Notes: generated by a model from the sequence alone, not told the origin. Positions 1 to 24,321 are shown, numbered from the stretch's first letter. The stretch: 64,000 nucleotides of DNA from Salvelinus alpinus (GCF_045679555.1 NC_092093.1:62264365-62328364); one strand, 5' to 3'. Numbers and translations: made by a program.

Positions 1-10823
<10,823 letters not shown>

Positions 10824-11696
10824 AGACATACGAACACTCCCAAGCCACAATGTAGAGACACACAAACACTCCCAAGCACCCACTGCCTGACTGGAAATGA
10901 GGGGATGTGTAACACTCCTATGTGGCAAACCGATTTCAAGTCAAAACACTACGGTGACCACCAGATATACTTTTAAGGATTCATTGCAGTTTGATTCGTT
11001 CTAAGCATATTATTTGGTTCCGTCAATGATATGCCGTTGAATGTTTGGTCTTAACTCCATTTTAGTAAATGTAGTAGTACATTTTATCTTCTTGCACAGA
11101 TTTATTTTAAACTCTCCTTCCTGAAAAATGTCAAACATTTAATATATGAGCACTTAACATAATGTTCCTCATTGCTCCTCTGAGGGTGTGGCCAGATCCA
11201 TATATTTCCATATGGATATTGCTCTGGGTCTATTTGGATCTCAGGAGACCTTATATGGCCACCTGGTGGCTTTTTAGGCTGTGTGTGGAGACCTACAGAT
11301 ACCAGTATTACTCTTGCAATAGCACTGAGTACTTTCCTCTTAAGTCCCTTTTTTCATGTGTGTTTGGGGCAGTTCAATAGGAGTTCTCACACTAGGATGT
11401 ATCAAGCACATACTATATGAATTGGTCATCTGACTTCAGTGAATAAGATGTGCTTATTCAAAGCAGAAAGGGGCAAGAGCAGAATGAACCAAACCTGATT
11501 ATTATGCTTTTTTTCAAGATGATAATCGGACCAATGAATGATCTTTCCTACTTATGATTGACTGAACATGATTTGAGATGCACTGTAACTTGATGTGCAC
11601 TATTGATTGAAGGGAAGCACAGATTATGAACGAGAGTGAGGCGATTTCCTAAAGTGATTGATACAAAAGGGTACATGATAGCATTTATTGATCTTA

Positions 11697-12673
11697 CAGT
11701 GCATCCTGGAAGTATTCAGACCACTTGGCTTTTTCCACATTTTGTTTCATTACAGTCTTATTCTAGTTTTTTCCCCCTCAATCTACACACATTACCCCAT
11801 AATGACAAAGCAAATTTATTACAAAAAAAAAAAAAAAATGAAATATCACTTTTACACAAGTATTCAGACCCTTTACGCAGTACTTTTTTGAAGCACCTTT
11901 GGCAGGGATTACAGCTTTGAGTCTTGGGTATGACGCTACAATGTCATGCTTCAACATAGGGATGGTATTGGCCAGGTGATGAGCGGTGCCTGGTTTCCTC
12001 CAGACGTGACGCTTGGCATTCAGGCCAAAGAGTTCAATCTTTGTTTCATCAGACCAGAAAATAAATCTTGTTTCTCATTGTCTGAGTCTTTAGGTGCCTT
12101 TTGGCAAACTCCAAGCGGCCTGTCATGTGCCTTTTACTAAGGATTGGCTTCCGTCTGGCCACTCTACCATAAAGGCCAGATTGGCGGAGTGCTGCAGAGC
12201 TGGTTGTCCTTCTGGAAGGTTCTCCCATCTCCATAGAGGAACTCTGGAGCTCTGTCAGAGTGACCATCAGGTTCTTGGTCACCTCTTTGACCAAGGCCCT
12301 TCTCCCCTTGATTGCTCAGTTTGGCAGGGCGGCCAGCACTAGGAAGAGTGGTGGTGGTTCCAAACTTCTTCCATTTAAGAGTGATTGAGGCCACTGTGTT
12401 CTTGGGGACCTTCAACGCTGTGGAAATGTTTTTGTACCCTTCCCAGATTTGTGCCTTGACACAATCCTGTCTACTGACAATTCATTTGACCTCATGGCTT
12501 GATTTTTCATAGTAAAGGGTCTGAATACTAATGTAAATAAGGTGTTTTTATTTTTCAAAAAACCTGATTTCGCTTTGTCATTATGGGGTATTGTGTGTAG
12601 ATTGATGAGGGGAAATGTTTATATAAGGCTGTAATAAAAAGTGAAGGGGTCTGAATTCTTTCAGAATGCACTG
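11697..12673 (-). mobile_element. Internally deleted Tc1-like transposon
   Basis: The ends are inverted copies (left CAGTGCATCCTGGAAGTATTCAGACC, right GAATTCTTTCAGAATGCACTG), each flanked by TA (11695-11696 and 12674-12675). At 977 bp it lacks about 600 bp of a normal element. Remnants of the transposase N-terminus remain on the minus strand (MKVPKNTVASITLKWKKFG at about 12415 and a broken continuation to 12049). The catalytic core is missing, so it could only move by help from another copy. Confidence 0.85.
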
Positions 12674-13261
12674 TATTTGTTTTCCAGACACTCCAGTCTC
12701 TGTCTGACAGGGTACATAAGTGGGATTGTTTTTGAGAAGTTTATTTTTCTCGTTGGTTTGAATTTGCATCACATTTAAGTGTAGACAAGTGCTATTGCCC
12801 TACCTTTCTCCTGATCAGCATTCATCACTGTTCTTAAAATGATTAATGAACAAAAAAAGAATCTACTGTTCCAGTGCACTAAGAAAATGGTACATTTTAA
12901 TAAGTCTAAGATGTAATTTGTTAACAAGTTGTTTTTTTTCTAAATGATTGTAAGAGATTCTTATATTTAAATGAAGGTGTTTTTGTCATGATGTTCAATG
13001 TTCCTCCTCAGGATGACAACTTTCTCTAGGCATTTCTATTTGAACACTTTCTATACTCTGAATAGTGATGTATGTCGTGCTCAGTGGCTACAGTAGGTTG
13101 TCCTTAACCATTCCTTCACAACAAACCTTTCCTTCCTAGAACCCAGGATCTACCTTGTCTAAATGAAATGAAGGGGTCATCAGAACACCTGACAGAAATG
13201 TATAGAAAACGATCTTGTTTAACCTCGTCAGTGTGATGGTTTATCAACAGTAAGTGCCTTC

Positions 13262-13435
13262 TGTAGCACAGGAGGTTGGTGGCACCTTAATTGGGAGGCA
13301 CAGGCTCGTGGTAATGGCTGGAGTGGAATAGGTCTAATGGTATCAAATACATGGTTTCCTTGTTTTGATGGTATTCCATTCGCTCCATTCCAGCCATTAT
13401 TATGAGCCGTTCTCACCTCAGCAGCCTCCACTGTT
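13262..13435. mobile_element. Short fold-back DNA element (MITE), copy 1
   Basis: The sequence AGGTTGGTGGCACCTTAATTGGGAGGCACAGGCTCGTGGTAATGGCTGGAGTGGAAT reappears inverted as ATTCCATTCGCTCCATTCCAGCCATTATTATGAGCCG on the right side. The same family occurs at 24040-24160 and 55015-55165. It has no coding potential and is a common salmonid repeat. Confidence 0.75.
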
Positions 13436-13459
13436 CTGTAGGGTTGGCGAAGTGAAAAA

Positions 13460-13865
13460 TATAGTGAACAAAAATTTAAATGCAACATGTGAAGTGTTGG
13501 TTTCATGAGCTGAAATAAAAGATCCAGAAATATTCCATATGCAAAAAAAAAAAAGAAGCTTATTTCTTGCTAAATGTTGTGCACAATTTTGTTTACATCC
13601 CTGTTAGTGAGCATTTCTCCTATGTCAAGATAATCCATCCACCTGACAGGTGTGGCATATCAAGAAGCTGATTAAACAGCATGATCATTACACAGGTGCA
13701 CCTTGTGCTGGGCACATTTAAAGGATGTCTCAAGTTTGTGGGAATGTGCAATTGGCATGTTGACTGCAGAAAATGACCACCAGAGCTGTTGCCAGAGAAT
13801 TTCATGTTAATTTCTCTACCATGAGCATCCTCCAACGTTATTTTAGAGAACTTGGCAGTACGTCC
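13460..13865. mobile_element. Tc1/mariner-like DNA transposon fragment
   Basis: The left end TATAGTGAACAAAAATTTAAATGCAACATG is the terminus of a DNA transposon widespread in fish. Only about 400 bp of the 5' part follows, before the sequence changes near 13865. No transposase domain is recognisable in the remaining open frames. A poly-A interruption lies at 13543-13554. Confidence 0.5.
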
Positions 13866-14034
13866 AACCGGCCTTTTTAATTATTTATTTTTTGTATGCG
13901 ACATGGGCTTAGAATACTTGTGTAGACATTGTCACTTATTTGTATACGTTGGGAGTCAGGTGGACAGTCATGCTTGCTCTCTTAAAGCGGAAATCCTTAA
14001 CTGGAGCTTAAGGTGTTCTCCCTGCCACAGTTTC

Positions 14035-14345
14035 AGTAAAAAGCTGAGGGATGAGGCTGGAGAAATACAACCACTCTCAAACCATCGACTACGCTATGGA
14101 TGCAAGGACCATCCATGATATCAAAATGATCGTTTTAACCACATTTTTTGGCTATACAGTGGTTCTTTACATTTACTTTGTTTACAAACATTGGAGTAAA
14201 ACAAGCTTATATTTTGGGTTCTGATGGGGTACGACAGTTGAACTAAGCTCACGGGGCATTTATACGTTATATTCTTCAAGAATCAATGGGTACATATTCA
14301 TCAGTACAAAAAATGTATGTAGTAACTAAGGAATGCCTCTTTAAT
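14035..14345. repeat. Unnamed dispersed repeat, copy 1
   Basis: About 310 bp beginning AAAAAGCTGAGGGATGAGGCTGGAGAA and continuing through TTTACAAACATTGGAGTAAAACAAGC and TTCTGATGGGGTACGACAGTTGAACTAAGCT. Sister copies lie at 29133-29395 and, partly, at 23829-23975. I cannot name its class: no terminal repeats, tRNA-like boxes or protein domain are evident. Confidence 0.7.
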
Positions 14346-14358
14346 AGATGAACTTCCC

Positions 14359-15440
<1,082 letters not shown>

Positions 15441-15802
15441 GATGAACTGCTACATTACTGTACCAAAAACCGGTAGGGCAACGCTGAGCGAAGAGAACCA
15501 TGCTGCTCAACATTCACACCAGTTTCCTCTCTATTGAACATGAATGTAGCTGCACTGAGTAAAGGAATGGTTGTTGAAGTATTGAAGGTGCATATAGTTG
15601 TCTTTCCTGTTCAGCAGGTACAGGGGATGCATTTGGTTCCGTGGGAGGGGAAGTGGAAGGACTCCATGCTGTATAAACTCTGACTGACCAAGGACCGACT
15701 GTAGCGCCATAACAGGTGTTGTTTTTGTACCTTCTTTCCCTTTGTTTAATTTCCTATTTGATCACTTTACTACAAATCTACAGCTTTATGTAAATATTTC
15801 AG

Positions 15803-15808
15803 AATAAA
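15803..15808 (+). terminator. AATAAA polyadenylation signal, possibly for ppp1r16a
   Basis: AATAAA is followed within 35 bp by T- and GT-rich sequence (GTCTGTTCTTTTCCTTGTG), the pattern of a working poly(A) site. It is 5 kb from the ppp1r16a stop codon, so the link is uncertain. Confidence 0.35.
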
Positions 15809-16768
15809 TATGTTATTATGTCAAACTTCAGTCTGTTCTTTTCCTTGTGCATTTGATGTGCTGCATTCAGGTGTACATATGGACGCAGTAAACATTATCC
15901 CCTAGTGGTGGAGTTGTGCAGTGTCTTGGCAAAGAAGATCTTCCATTCAACACACACACACACACACACACTGTACTGATTGTAACAGTCCAGTCTGTGC
16001 AACAATGGCATTCCAGTGCCCAGCAGACATCCAGGCAATACCGGTCTCTTCCCCTGACCGACCCTGACTCACCCTGACCCACTGTTGTTGTCTCTGTGTT
16101 GTGTAAAGGCACGTGGTTGCAGAAAGTATACATCAGCGTGAACGTGAGGTGAGTGGTGTGAGGCTGAGGGGTGATATTCCACCACATGGTGAAAGATGGA
16201 TATACCCTGCAGTGTAGACCCCTAGTAATTGGCACATTGCCTGCCCTTCAGTCTATACCTGCCACAACTACCACCCCTCTCTTAGTTTCTGTGCTGACTT
16301 TGCCCTTGACAACACTTGGTTATCGTGAGTCTTTTACAGGATGAGGAGGTGAGCCATCGCCCAGTGGTGGAGTTCGTTGGATGGTGTGACTGCTCCTACT
16401 TAGAACTTGATGTCAATAAAACCAAGGATATGGCTATTGATTTCCAGAGTAGCTCACTGCCTCCAATACAGGCTGATAGATGGTGAGCCAGTTGATACCG
16501 TTGATCGATGTGAATATCTTGGCACTTTCCTTGACAGAAAACTGAGTTTTGAGACCAATGTGGATGCTATCTGTGCAAAGGAATATCAATGCTTGTTCTT
16601 CCTGAGGAAACTCTGCCGTTTCAGAGTGGATAAGACCCTGATGACCATCTTTTACAGATTGTTCATTGATTCCATTTTAACATTCAATATCATCTGCTGT
16701 TTTGGTAAACTAACTTGGAGTAAGAACAGGCTGGATAACATTATGAAAGTAGCAGGATCGTTGGTAGG

Positions 16769-18998
16769 CAAGGCCGGGCGGTCTTATTTGGGGCCTCAGG
16801 GCACCAACCTCCAGGGGGCCCCCAAACATTTAGTCATGAGGCTGAGTGGACATTTTGCAGTTTTAAACCTAATTTCCTGCAATTCTACACATTTTACCAT
16901 TGCTTATGATGTGTTCCTATGTGACCAACCGGCTCGATTTGGTCTTATGTTGCAACATTTGAGATTTGTGTTTTTTTTACATTGGATAAAAGTAGAGACT
17001 CAGAGATAGAAAATGGTATGTTATACACTACAGTTGAGGAACAATGGGAAAGTAACTCTGCTTTGAAAGTTGATAAATTTGTAACCCCACTTTTGAGAAA
17101 ATTGCCTTTGAATGTTTGGGACACCTACTGGACAGCTGTTCTTTGTCTACACCCATTCAGCATCGTTCACACCCTCTTAAGCCTTAGGCCCACCCATCTC
17201 TTTAAGGATTCACATGTGAGGACGTGCTAAACAGAGTGAGTACAGTAGTGTACTGAAAACCAAAGATTTCAAGACGAAAGGCTGGTTTATATTACTTCTA
17301 TCGACATGTCCATATAGAGTTGTCGCAGTGACATCATGAACATTGTCGTCCAACATGAAACTTGATGTTGTTGTTATGAAAAAATATAAACACAAACATG
17401 ACAGGCTGAATGTCATCAGCAGCCTGGTGTTCCAAAATAGCATAACTGGTGTATTTTAACACCAATTAACCCATCTGTTTAAAAAATAATTTAGTATATG
17501 TCAATCAAGCAAACCAGGCAACTAAAAGCAACTTTCTAAACATTAGCTAACATATATAGCTGACAACGTCTTAACATTTGCTCATTTGTATTCATTATTA
17601 CAGGAAAATAAACTCACAACAAGATCATTATTTATAAGTTCATGGTGAGATAATTACAGAAAATAGCTTAAGGTTGTGAGCGTGACGAAATAAAAGCAGG
17701 GCATTCTACAGGAGAATTTAAAAACTTGCACACTGTCTTGTTGTCCTAACATTATATCCTAATTTGACTTTGGTGCAGGTCATGTTGTTCCTCACATTAC
17801 AGTCTCACACTATATCAAATAAAATCAAAGTTTATTTGTCACATGCACAGGATACAGACGGTGTAAATGGTACAGTGAAATGGTTACTTGCATAGTGGAG
17901 TCTTGGTTAGACATGTAGGTAGGTAGGTAGCTAGTAACGTTATGAACCATAATCCCAACTCATAACGTTACTGAATCTACAGGTAGCTAAAGCTAACCAA
18001 GTAGGTTTAATGTTAGCTAAAGCTAACCAAGTTGGTTTAATGTTAGCTTGACAGCTAACGTTAGGCTATAACTAGCAATGCAAATGGCTCTGGGATACAA
18101 ATAATATTACTTCACAGATCATTCACATAACATTAGCTAGCTTACAGTACACTTTAACTTGCAATGAAAATGACTTTCTGACAAAAATAGAAACATATAA
18201 CATCAGAAAATGTAGCTAGTTAGACTCTCTTACCCGTCCGTATACATGGATGAACGCTTCTCCCTCTCTGTCACAGATGCCATGGTTGCCTTTAGTTTGA
18301 AGATGTAATCCGGAGATAGGTGTTTTATACAACAGCCTTTGTGTGTTCTCTTTTTGAATCCCTCCGAATATTTGCAATCAAACGCCTGAATTTCTCCTTA
18401 GCTATCATACTCTGCTTCCACCGGGCATTCCACTGATTTCAAAACTCTGTCCTCCAGAAAGTGAAGAGTGGAGAGCATTAGCAACATTGTCACAGTTCTT
18501 CGTGATATCTTTCAAAAAAGCTGCGTTAGAAAGGATTACCTACATATACTGAGCAGCTCATGTTATGGACAGAAGCATGCTACATGGCAGACCAATCCGA
18601 ACTCATCTCTCGGCATGTCCAGCCCATCCATTATCTCAGCCAATCATGGCTAGCGAGAAGGTTCCTGACTTTTTCCGTGGCTAAACCAACTAAGGTCGTG
18701 ATATAACAATTTTGTTTGTATTTACATATGGCATACAAGTTTGTTTATTTAGGCACATGAAAGTTCACATGTTTCAGAAGGCATTTCTGGCAAAAAATGC
18801 ATTTTGATGTTTACGTTCAAATGCCTCCTGTGAAGTAGTGATACACGACATACGCCTAGTTTCCTGAAATGAGTCAAATATGCTATCTTGGGGGCCCCCC
18901 CAAAATAAAGAAATACTGTTTATTTTTTGGGGGGGTGGTTAGGGGCTACCTGGAGGTTGGGTATGTGCCCTGCATGCCCGTTTGGTAATCCGGCCCTG
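16769..18998. mobile_element. Non-autonomous hAT element inside the LINE, perfect 8-bp target duplication
   Basis: The element starts CAAGGCCGGGCGGTC and ends ATCCGGCCCTG. Its ends are imperfect inverted repeats of some 55 bp; both arms include CAACCTCCAGG. It is flanked by TTGGTAGG at 16761-16768 and again at 18999-19006, the 8-bp duplication expected of hAT transposition. Length is 2230 bp. The interior shows no hAT transposase. It includes a LINE-tail scrap near 17819-17905 (AAATCAAAGTTTATTTGTCAC) and many GTTAGCTA blocks at 17925-18070. Open frames inside (16982-17230, for example) match nothing I recognise. Confidence 0.85.
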
Positions 18999-19228
18999 TT
19001 GGTAGGAACTTAACTGGCCTTTTCTCACCTGTATCAGACACAAGGCATATGCATGGCGCAATCCAAGTGTGACTCCCACCATCCCTTGTTTGATTAATTC
19101 ATGTTGATTCTCTCAGGGTGCAGATATAGACTCCCCAACTTTAAAACAAATTGGTCTAATCGCTCCTTCGTGCCAGCTGCTATCAGCTTTCTCAATAAGC
19201 TGTAGTAGTTTCGGTAGTTGTGCACGTA

Positions 19229-21011
19229 CAGAGCCTTGCAAAAGTATTCAGACCCCTTGGATTTCTTCACATTTTATTGTTACAAGGTGGGCTTAACATT
19301 TATTTAATTGTAATTTTTTCATCAATCTACAACAAAATACTCTGTAATGTCAAAGTGGAAGACAAATTGTATATGTTTTGAAAGATAAATAAAAATGCAT
19401 TACTTTTAAATATAGTTGTAGCATAAGTATTCAGCCCCTTTGTTTAGGCAAGCATCAATTAGTTCAGGAGTCAAATTTTACTTTACAAATCACATAATAA
19501 GTTACATGGACTCACTCTGTGCGGCAGGTAGCCTAGTGGTTAAGAGTGTTGGGCCAGTAACCGAAAGGTCGCTGGTTTGAATTCCTGAGCTGACATGGTG
19601 AGAAATCTGTTGATGTGCTTTTGAGCAAGGCACTTAACCCTAATTGCTCTAGGTTCAATAATGGCTGATCCCTGGCCGTGACCTCACTCTCTGAGTGTGT
19701 CTCAGGGGGAGTGGGATATGCAAAAAAAAATACAATTTTGACATGATTTTTTAAGGACTAAACCTTCCTCTGTCCCCCATGCATACAACATCTGTAAGGT
19801 CCCCCCAGTCAAATGTTGAATTTCAAGCACAGATTCAACTACAAAGACCAGGGAGCATTTTGAAGGCCTCATAAAGAAGAACAATGGTAGATGGTTAACA
19901 ATAACAAATCAGACATTGAATATCTCTTTAAGCATGGTCAAGTTAATAATTATGCTGTGGATTATATATTAAACCACCCAGACACATCAAAGACACAGTC
20001 GTCCTTCTGAACTGACTTGCTGAACAGGAATTAAACTGCTCAGGGATGTTACCATGAGGCCGTTGGTGATCTTAAAACAGCTACAGAGTTGTCTGTGATG
20101 GTAGAAAACTGAGGATGGATCAACAACATTGTAGTGACTCCACAATAATGACCTAAATGACAGAGTGAAAACAAGAATACAATGCATTTTGTATGCAACA
20201 AGGCACTAAAGTAATACTGCAACAAAAAAAACACAACAAAGGAATACTATTTTTGTCCTAAATGCAAAGCCTTACGTTTAGGGCAAATACAACACAACAC
20301 ATCACTGAGTAACTGCCTCCTTATTTTCAAGCTTGGTGGTGACTGCATCATGGTATGGGTATGCTTGACATTGGCAAATCCTGGGGAGTTTTTCAGGATA
20401 AAAACTAATGGGATAGAGCTAAGAACAGAAATAATCCTAGAGGAAAACCTGCTTCAGTCGGCTTTACACCAGAGACTGGTAGAGAAATTCACCTTTCAGC
20501 AGGACAATAACCTGAAACACAAGGCCAAATCTACACGGGGGTTGCTTACCAAGAAGACCGGAACATTCACTGAGTGGCCAAGTTACAGTTTTGACTTAAA
20601 TCTCCTTGAAAATCTATGGTAAGACTTGAAAATTGCTGTCTAGCCATGATCCCCAAAACCTTAACAGAGCTTGAAGAATTTTGAAAAGAATAATTGCAAA
20701 TATTGCATAATCCAGGTGTGCGAAGCTCTTATAGGCTTACCCAAGAAGACTCACAGCTGTAGTCAATGCCAAAGGTGTTTCTAACATGTATTAACTCAGG
20801 GAGCTGAATACTTATGCAACGATTATATTTCAATTATTTTATTTCTATTAGTCTTTTTTTTTTTTTATCAAATTTTTCTTCTACTGACATTAGAGTACTT
20901 TGTGTAGATTGCTGACCAAAAAAATGACAATTTAATATATGTTAATCCCACTTTGTAACACAATAAAATGTGAAGAAATCCAAGGGGTCTGAATACTTTT
21001 GCAAGGCTCTG
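19229..21011 (+). mobile_element. Tc1-like transposon inserted in the LINE tail
   Basis: The ends are near-perfect inverted repeats (CAGAGCCTTGCAAAAGTATTCAGACCCCTTGG and its complement), flanked by TA at 19227-19228 and 21012-21013. Length is 1783 bp, inflated by a SINE at 19520-19690. The decayed transposase is on the plus strand. GGDCIMVWVCL, FQQDNNLKHKAKST and DLNLLENLW at 20330-20625 correspond to the second Asp and the Glu of the catalytic triad. Most of the N-terminal half is unreadable. Confidence 0.85.
19520..19690 (+). mobile_element. tRNA-derived SINE
   Basis: An internal RNA polymerase III promoter is visible: A box TAGCCTAGTGGTTAAGAG and B box GGTCGCTGGTTTGAATTCC at normal tRNA spacing, followed by GAGCAAGGCACTTAACCCTAATTGCTC. 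Related copies lie at 54591-54745 and 61902-62070. It sits inside the Tc1 at 19229-21011. Confidence 0.8.
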
Positions 21012-21593
21012 TATTGCAGTATATGCTATATTGTTTTGTGTATATTTATTGTCATGTGTTCAATGTGTTTTTACTACGTGCCCCCAGGGGATAATAAAGA
21101 CTGCTCTACTACTGCTCTCAAGCTTGTGTGAGGGAAACCCATTGAAGAATATACTAAGGGCTTATGACAACCTAGGTCGGCATTAGGCAGCCCGCAGGCC
21201 AAAACGGTTCCGCAACTTATTTTTTTGTCTCCCCAAGAAGATTATATTAACAATTAATAAAAAATACAAAAAATAATTCAGGAAATCTGTTTCAAGTATT
21301 CCCATTAATAAAAAAAAATACGTGATGGTGTCTCAATGTAATCAAGGTATGAAATGATTGTTATTTTCAAGTACAGTCTCTTTCTGGACTTAGTTGTGGT
21401 CAATTTGCAGTGTACAAATTATTATAATTATGTTCTGGCCCCCCGACCATCCTGTCCGACAAAAATCGTTCCGTGACTGAATCTAGTTGCCTACCCCTGA
21501 CCTTTTGAGCTTTAGATTTGAGCTATGCAAGTCAAGATATTGGAGGGATGCATACGTGCTGATTGGAGTCCCCATGGCCCATATGGAGAATAG

Positions 21594-21624
21594 GAGTAGT
21601 AGTAGTAGTAGTAGTAGTAGTAGG
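21594..21624. repeat. (TAG)n microsatellite
   Basis: About ten consecutive TAG/GTA trinucleotides lie just downstream of the LINE nest. Confidence 0.9.
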
Positions 21625-22839
21625 CCTACTGACATAGTTTGAGAACAGTATGTTGTATGACCAACTGTAAAATGGGTGGTACAAGAACGTCACTGGGCCT
21701 GGGAGAATCACATGGTTGCGTGCCCACCATGTGAGGAGGGATCAAATGTCTTTTCCACCCACAGAGACACACGCATACATTCCACCTCCTTGGACTGTAT
21801 GTTCCACGTCTGCCACTCCCCTCCTAGAATGCTTGCTGATCCTAGACCAGTTGACACAGTGAATGGGCATATAATAAGACAGTAAAAACTGAGCACAGAA
21901 CAGTCCAAACTGTGGCTGCTGGTTTTGAAATACAGCCCAGTTCATCCACTCTCATGCGGGTCAAAGGCCAGGCAGAGTGGTTCTTATTTCGCTCCTCAGT
22001 TTTAACAGCCGCTGTTCTTGAATAGGCCAGAATCGGTCACTGGGGGCGGGGAGAAGATATGACATCACAGACTTAGACCAGGTCTGTCCTATGTCCTGGT
22101 TGTCAGGGTAAGGTGGAGACAGAACGACCAAAGACAGACTGACTGACTGACAGGGATATACAGAGAGAACCCTTGTGCTTTTACTGACCACTGATTGACC
22201 ATTGGCTAGTGGCTACATCCACAGAGAGGATACCGTTCTCTGGTGAGTGTTGAGTTGTTTCACTGTGATTTAATTGTAGGAGTGAAGGTCTCATAGGAAA
22301 GGCATGGACTAGACTGGAGGGTTATAGAGGTTATGCAGTGTGCTGTCATGTCCCTGGTCAGACCAGAGCACTGTTAGGCATGCTGAAAATGTCTGATTTC
22401 AGCTAACCAAGACATGTAACACAGGGTAACAGAGGACTGGGCCTGTAACTTATGTAAACATAATTGTTATAAAGGATATGCCTTATTTATACCAGAGTAC
22501 CAGTGGAATAATCAATGTAATAATTATGTAGCATGTAAATACACACAGTTACCCTAGAGTAGTAACTATGCAATGTTACATTTTTCTTAGGACTGTTTAA
22601 ATCGAACGCATTTGACGATCAGTCAAATATTTTCAGAGGAGCATTGTACTACTGACGTGTGACCTGAATAATTGCAAACTTGTCATAATCCGCAGTGTTT
22701 CTCACAGGAGTTATTTAGGACAAGGAGGAGTCAGGTTAGGATGTTGACATTGAAGGGAATGGTTTGATATTGATGTGTGCAGGGGGATGGGTGGGAGTGT
22801 TGTCGTGGTACCCAAGAACATACGCATATCCAGGTACTT

Positions 22840-23040
22840 TCCGCAGGTGCTGGAATTGTAGGCGAACTCATGGAAAACAGAAAAGAAAACGCTGCACACT
22901 GTTGCTCATGCTCCCAGGTGATATTTATTTACAACAACGTTTCGACCCCTAGGTTTTCATCAGGCATCCATATCCCAGGTGAGGGTGGAAGGTCCTATAT
23001 ATAGGGGCAGTACTCAGTGACATCACTTCCTGAAATAGGA
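22840..23040 (-). repeat. Dispersed fish repeat with hammerhead-like core
   Basis: The plus strand reads ACAACGTTTCGACCCCTAGG and TTTTCATCAGGC. On the minus strand this is CTGATGA, a short ACC/GGT stem, then GAAAC. The block with TCGAAACGTTG is a familiar dispersed fish repeat, often linked to Penelope-like or other retroelement ends. Boundaries are approximate and no protein is encoded. Confidence 0.45.
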
Positions 23041-23828
23041 GGTAAAAAATTAATAACAGTTTCACAATAAACATTCAATGTATCAGAATATATGATCATA
23101 CACAGGGAATGTGATCAATATTTACAGTAATATGCATACACATACCAATATTCAATTAGGATGAAAAAAAACACACAATTCTGACATTGAAACTATAAAA
23201 ACCTTTTAAAGAAAAGTGGGACATGACCCTGGGGTGGGGATGTGGCATCCATTGTGTATACATTTGGCCAGGCAGTAAGAGTAACACTACACTCCTGGGT
23301 GGGAAGAGGAGGGCTGGGATGTCCCAATTGAGAGCACACAGCGTGCTGTGCCACAGAGGAATTTGTAGGCCTTTCGGTGCTGTGCAATTCTGGAAAGCAA
23401 TGTAAAGAGCAAAAATAGAATGTCTGCCAACACGCCTCTCCTTTTTCAGTCTCCATGGCAATAATATTAATCCTTCAATGAAATGGTCATGTTTTTAACC
23501 TTTGAGCATTGAAAATCACTTCCCTAATGGTTTTGTTATTATCTATAATTATCTTTTACAAATAATTTGTGTCACAAGTGTTCTCCACCCCAGCTATTTG
23601 GTCAGAGTATTCCAGCCTATGTAAGTACCTAGCTACTTAGAAAACAACAGCCCCAGAATTCCCATGTGAATCAATTACTAGAATTTGAATAGTATGAAAA
23701 CTGTTTGAGTTTGAACACTTCTCTATCCATCATCTCAGGCACCCAGAACCAAATCCCACATGCATTAGTCTGTTACGAGAGACCATCATCTAGTGTCGGG
23801 GAAGTAAATAACAGATTAGAATTAAAAG

Positions 23829-23975
23829 GGCATATTTGTAAACAATGGAAAAAAGTTTATATTTTGTTTTCTGATTGACAGTCGAACTAAACCACATGAG
23901 ACATTTATAAGTTTGATTCTTTAAGAATCAATGGCTATATCATTAGTCGAAAAGTACAGGACTGGATGTAGGCCT
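23829..23975. repeat. Unnamed dispersed repeat, copy 2 (partial)
   Basis: GTAAACAATGGAAAAAAGTTTATATTTTG, CAGTCGAACTAAACCACATGAGACATTTATAAG and TTCTTTAAGAATCAATGGCTATAT parallel the second half of the repeat at 14035-14345. The first half is missing. Confidence 0.6.
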
Positions 23976-24039
23976 ACAAATCCCAGATTGCCCATTGTTC
24001 ACATTTTTTTCTCTCACAGGCCTCATGCTCAGAAGCTAG

Positions 24040-24160
24040 CTAAAGTGAAGGGCTGGAATGGAATAATAGAAGGGTATCAAACATATGGAAACCACATGTT
24101 TGACTCAGCTCCATGTATTCCATTCCAGCCGTTACAATGAGCCCGTCCTGGTGGCTTCGC
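24040..24160. mobile_element. Short fold-back DNA element (MITE), copy 2
   Basis: GGCTGGAATGGAATAATAGAAGG on the left pairs with TATTCCATTCCAGCC on the right, and ATGAGCCCGTCCTGG follows. The centre is CATATGGAAACCACATGTTTGA. It is the same family as 13262-13435 and 55015-55165. Confidence 0.75.
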
Positions 24161-24236
24161 CTCTCCCTGTCTGGTATTAAATACCACAAGTCTAAACGAG
24201 GCGTGAAAACCTCCTTATAAAAACATTGACTGTTGT

Positions 24237-24321
24237 AGCCCAACCGGCCGCCAGAGAGCGCTACTATTCCATAAACCAAGTAAAATGAAAAATAGCACCA
24301 TCTCCCGGCAGGTTGGGCAAT
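24237..24321. repeat. Imperfect inverted repeat upstream of gpt
   Basis: GCCCAACCGGCCGCCAGAGAGCGCT on the left pairs with GCACCATCTCCCGGCAGGTTGGGC on the right, around a 36-bp spacer. It may be a small MITE or a structured upstream region. It lies about 500 bp before the gpt start codon. Confidence 0.5.

Larger units (their letters stand above)
16336..21125 (+). mobile_element. L2/Rex-type LINE 3' part, split by two later insertions
   Basis: The LINE pieces are 16336-16768, 19007-19228 and 21012 to about 21125. The first encodes the end of reverse transcriptase, with DVNKTKDMAIDF, YLGTFLDRKLSFETNVD and the thumb-like FYRLFIDSILTFN. The second continues this protein (about TNWSNRSFVPAAISFLN, with frame damage). 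The third is the 3' tail, ending in GGGGATAATAAAGACTGC. The endonuclease and the catalytic FADD part of the RT are absent, a typical 5' truncation. The two gaps are exactly filled by a hAT element and a Tc1 element. Confidence 0.8.

Noticed and set aside
21676-23461. Short frames of 60-101 aa in the intergenic region before gpt
   Set aside because: They overlap on both strands, lack conserved motifs and partly lie in dispersed repeats.
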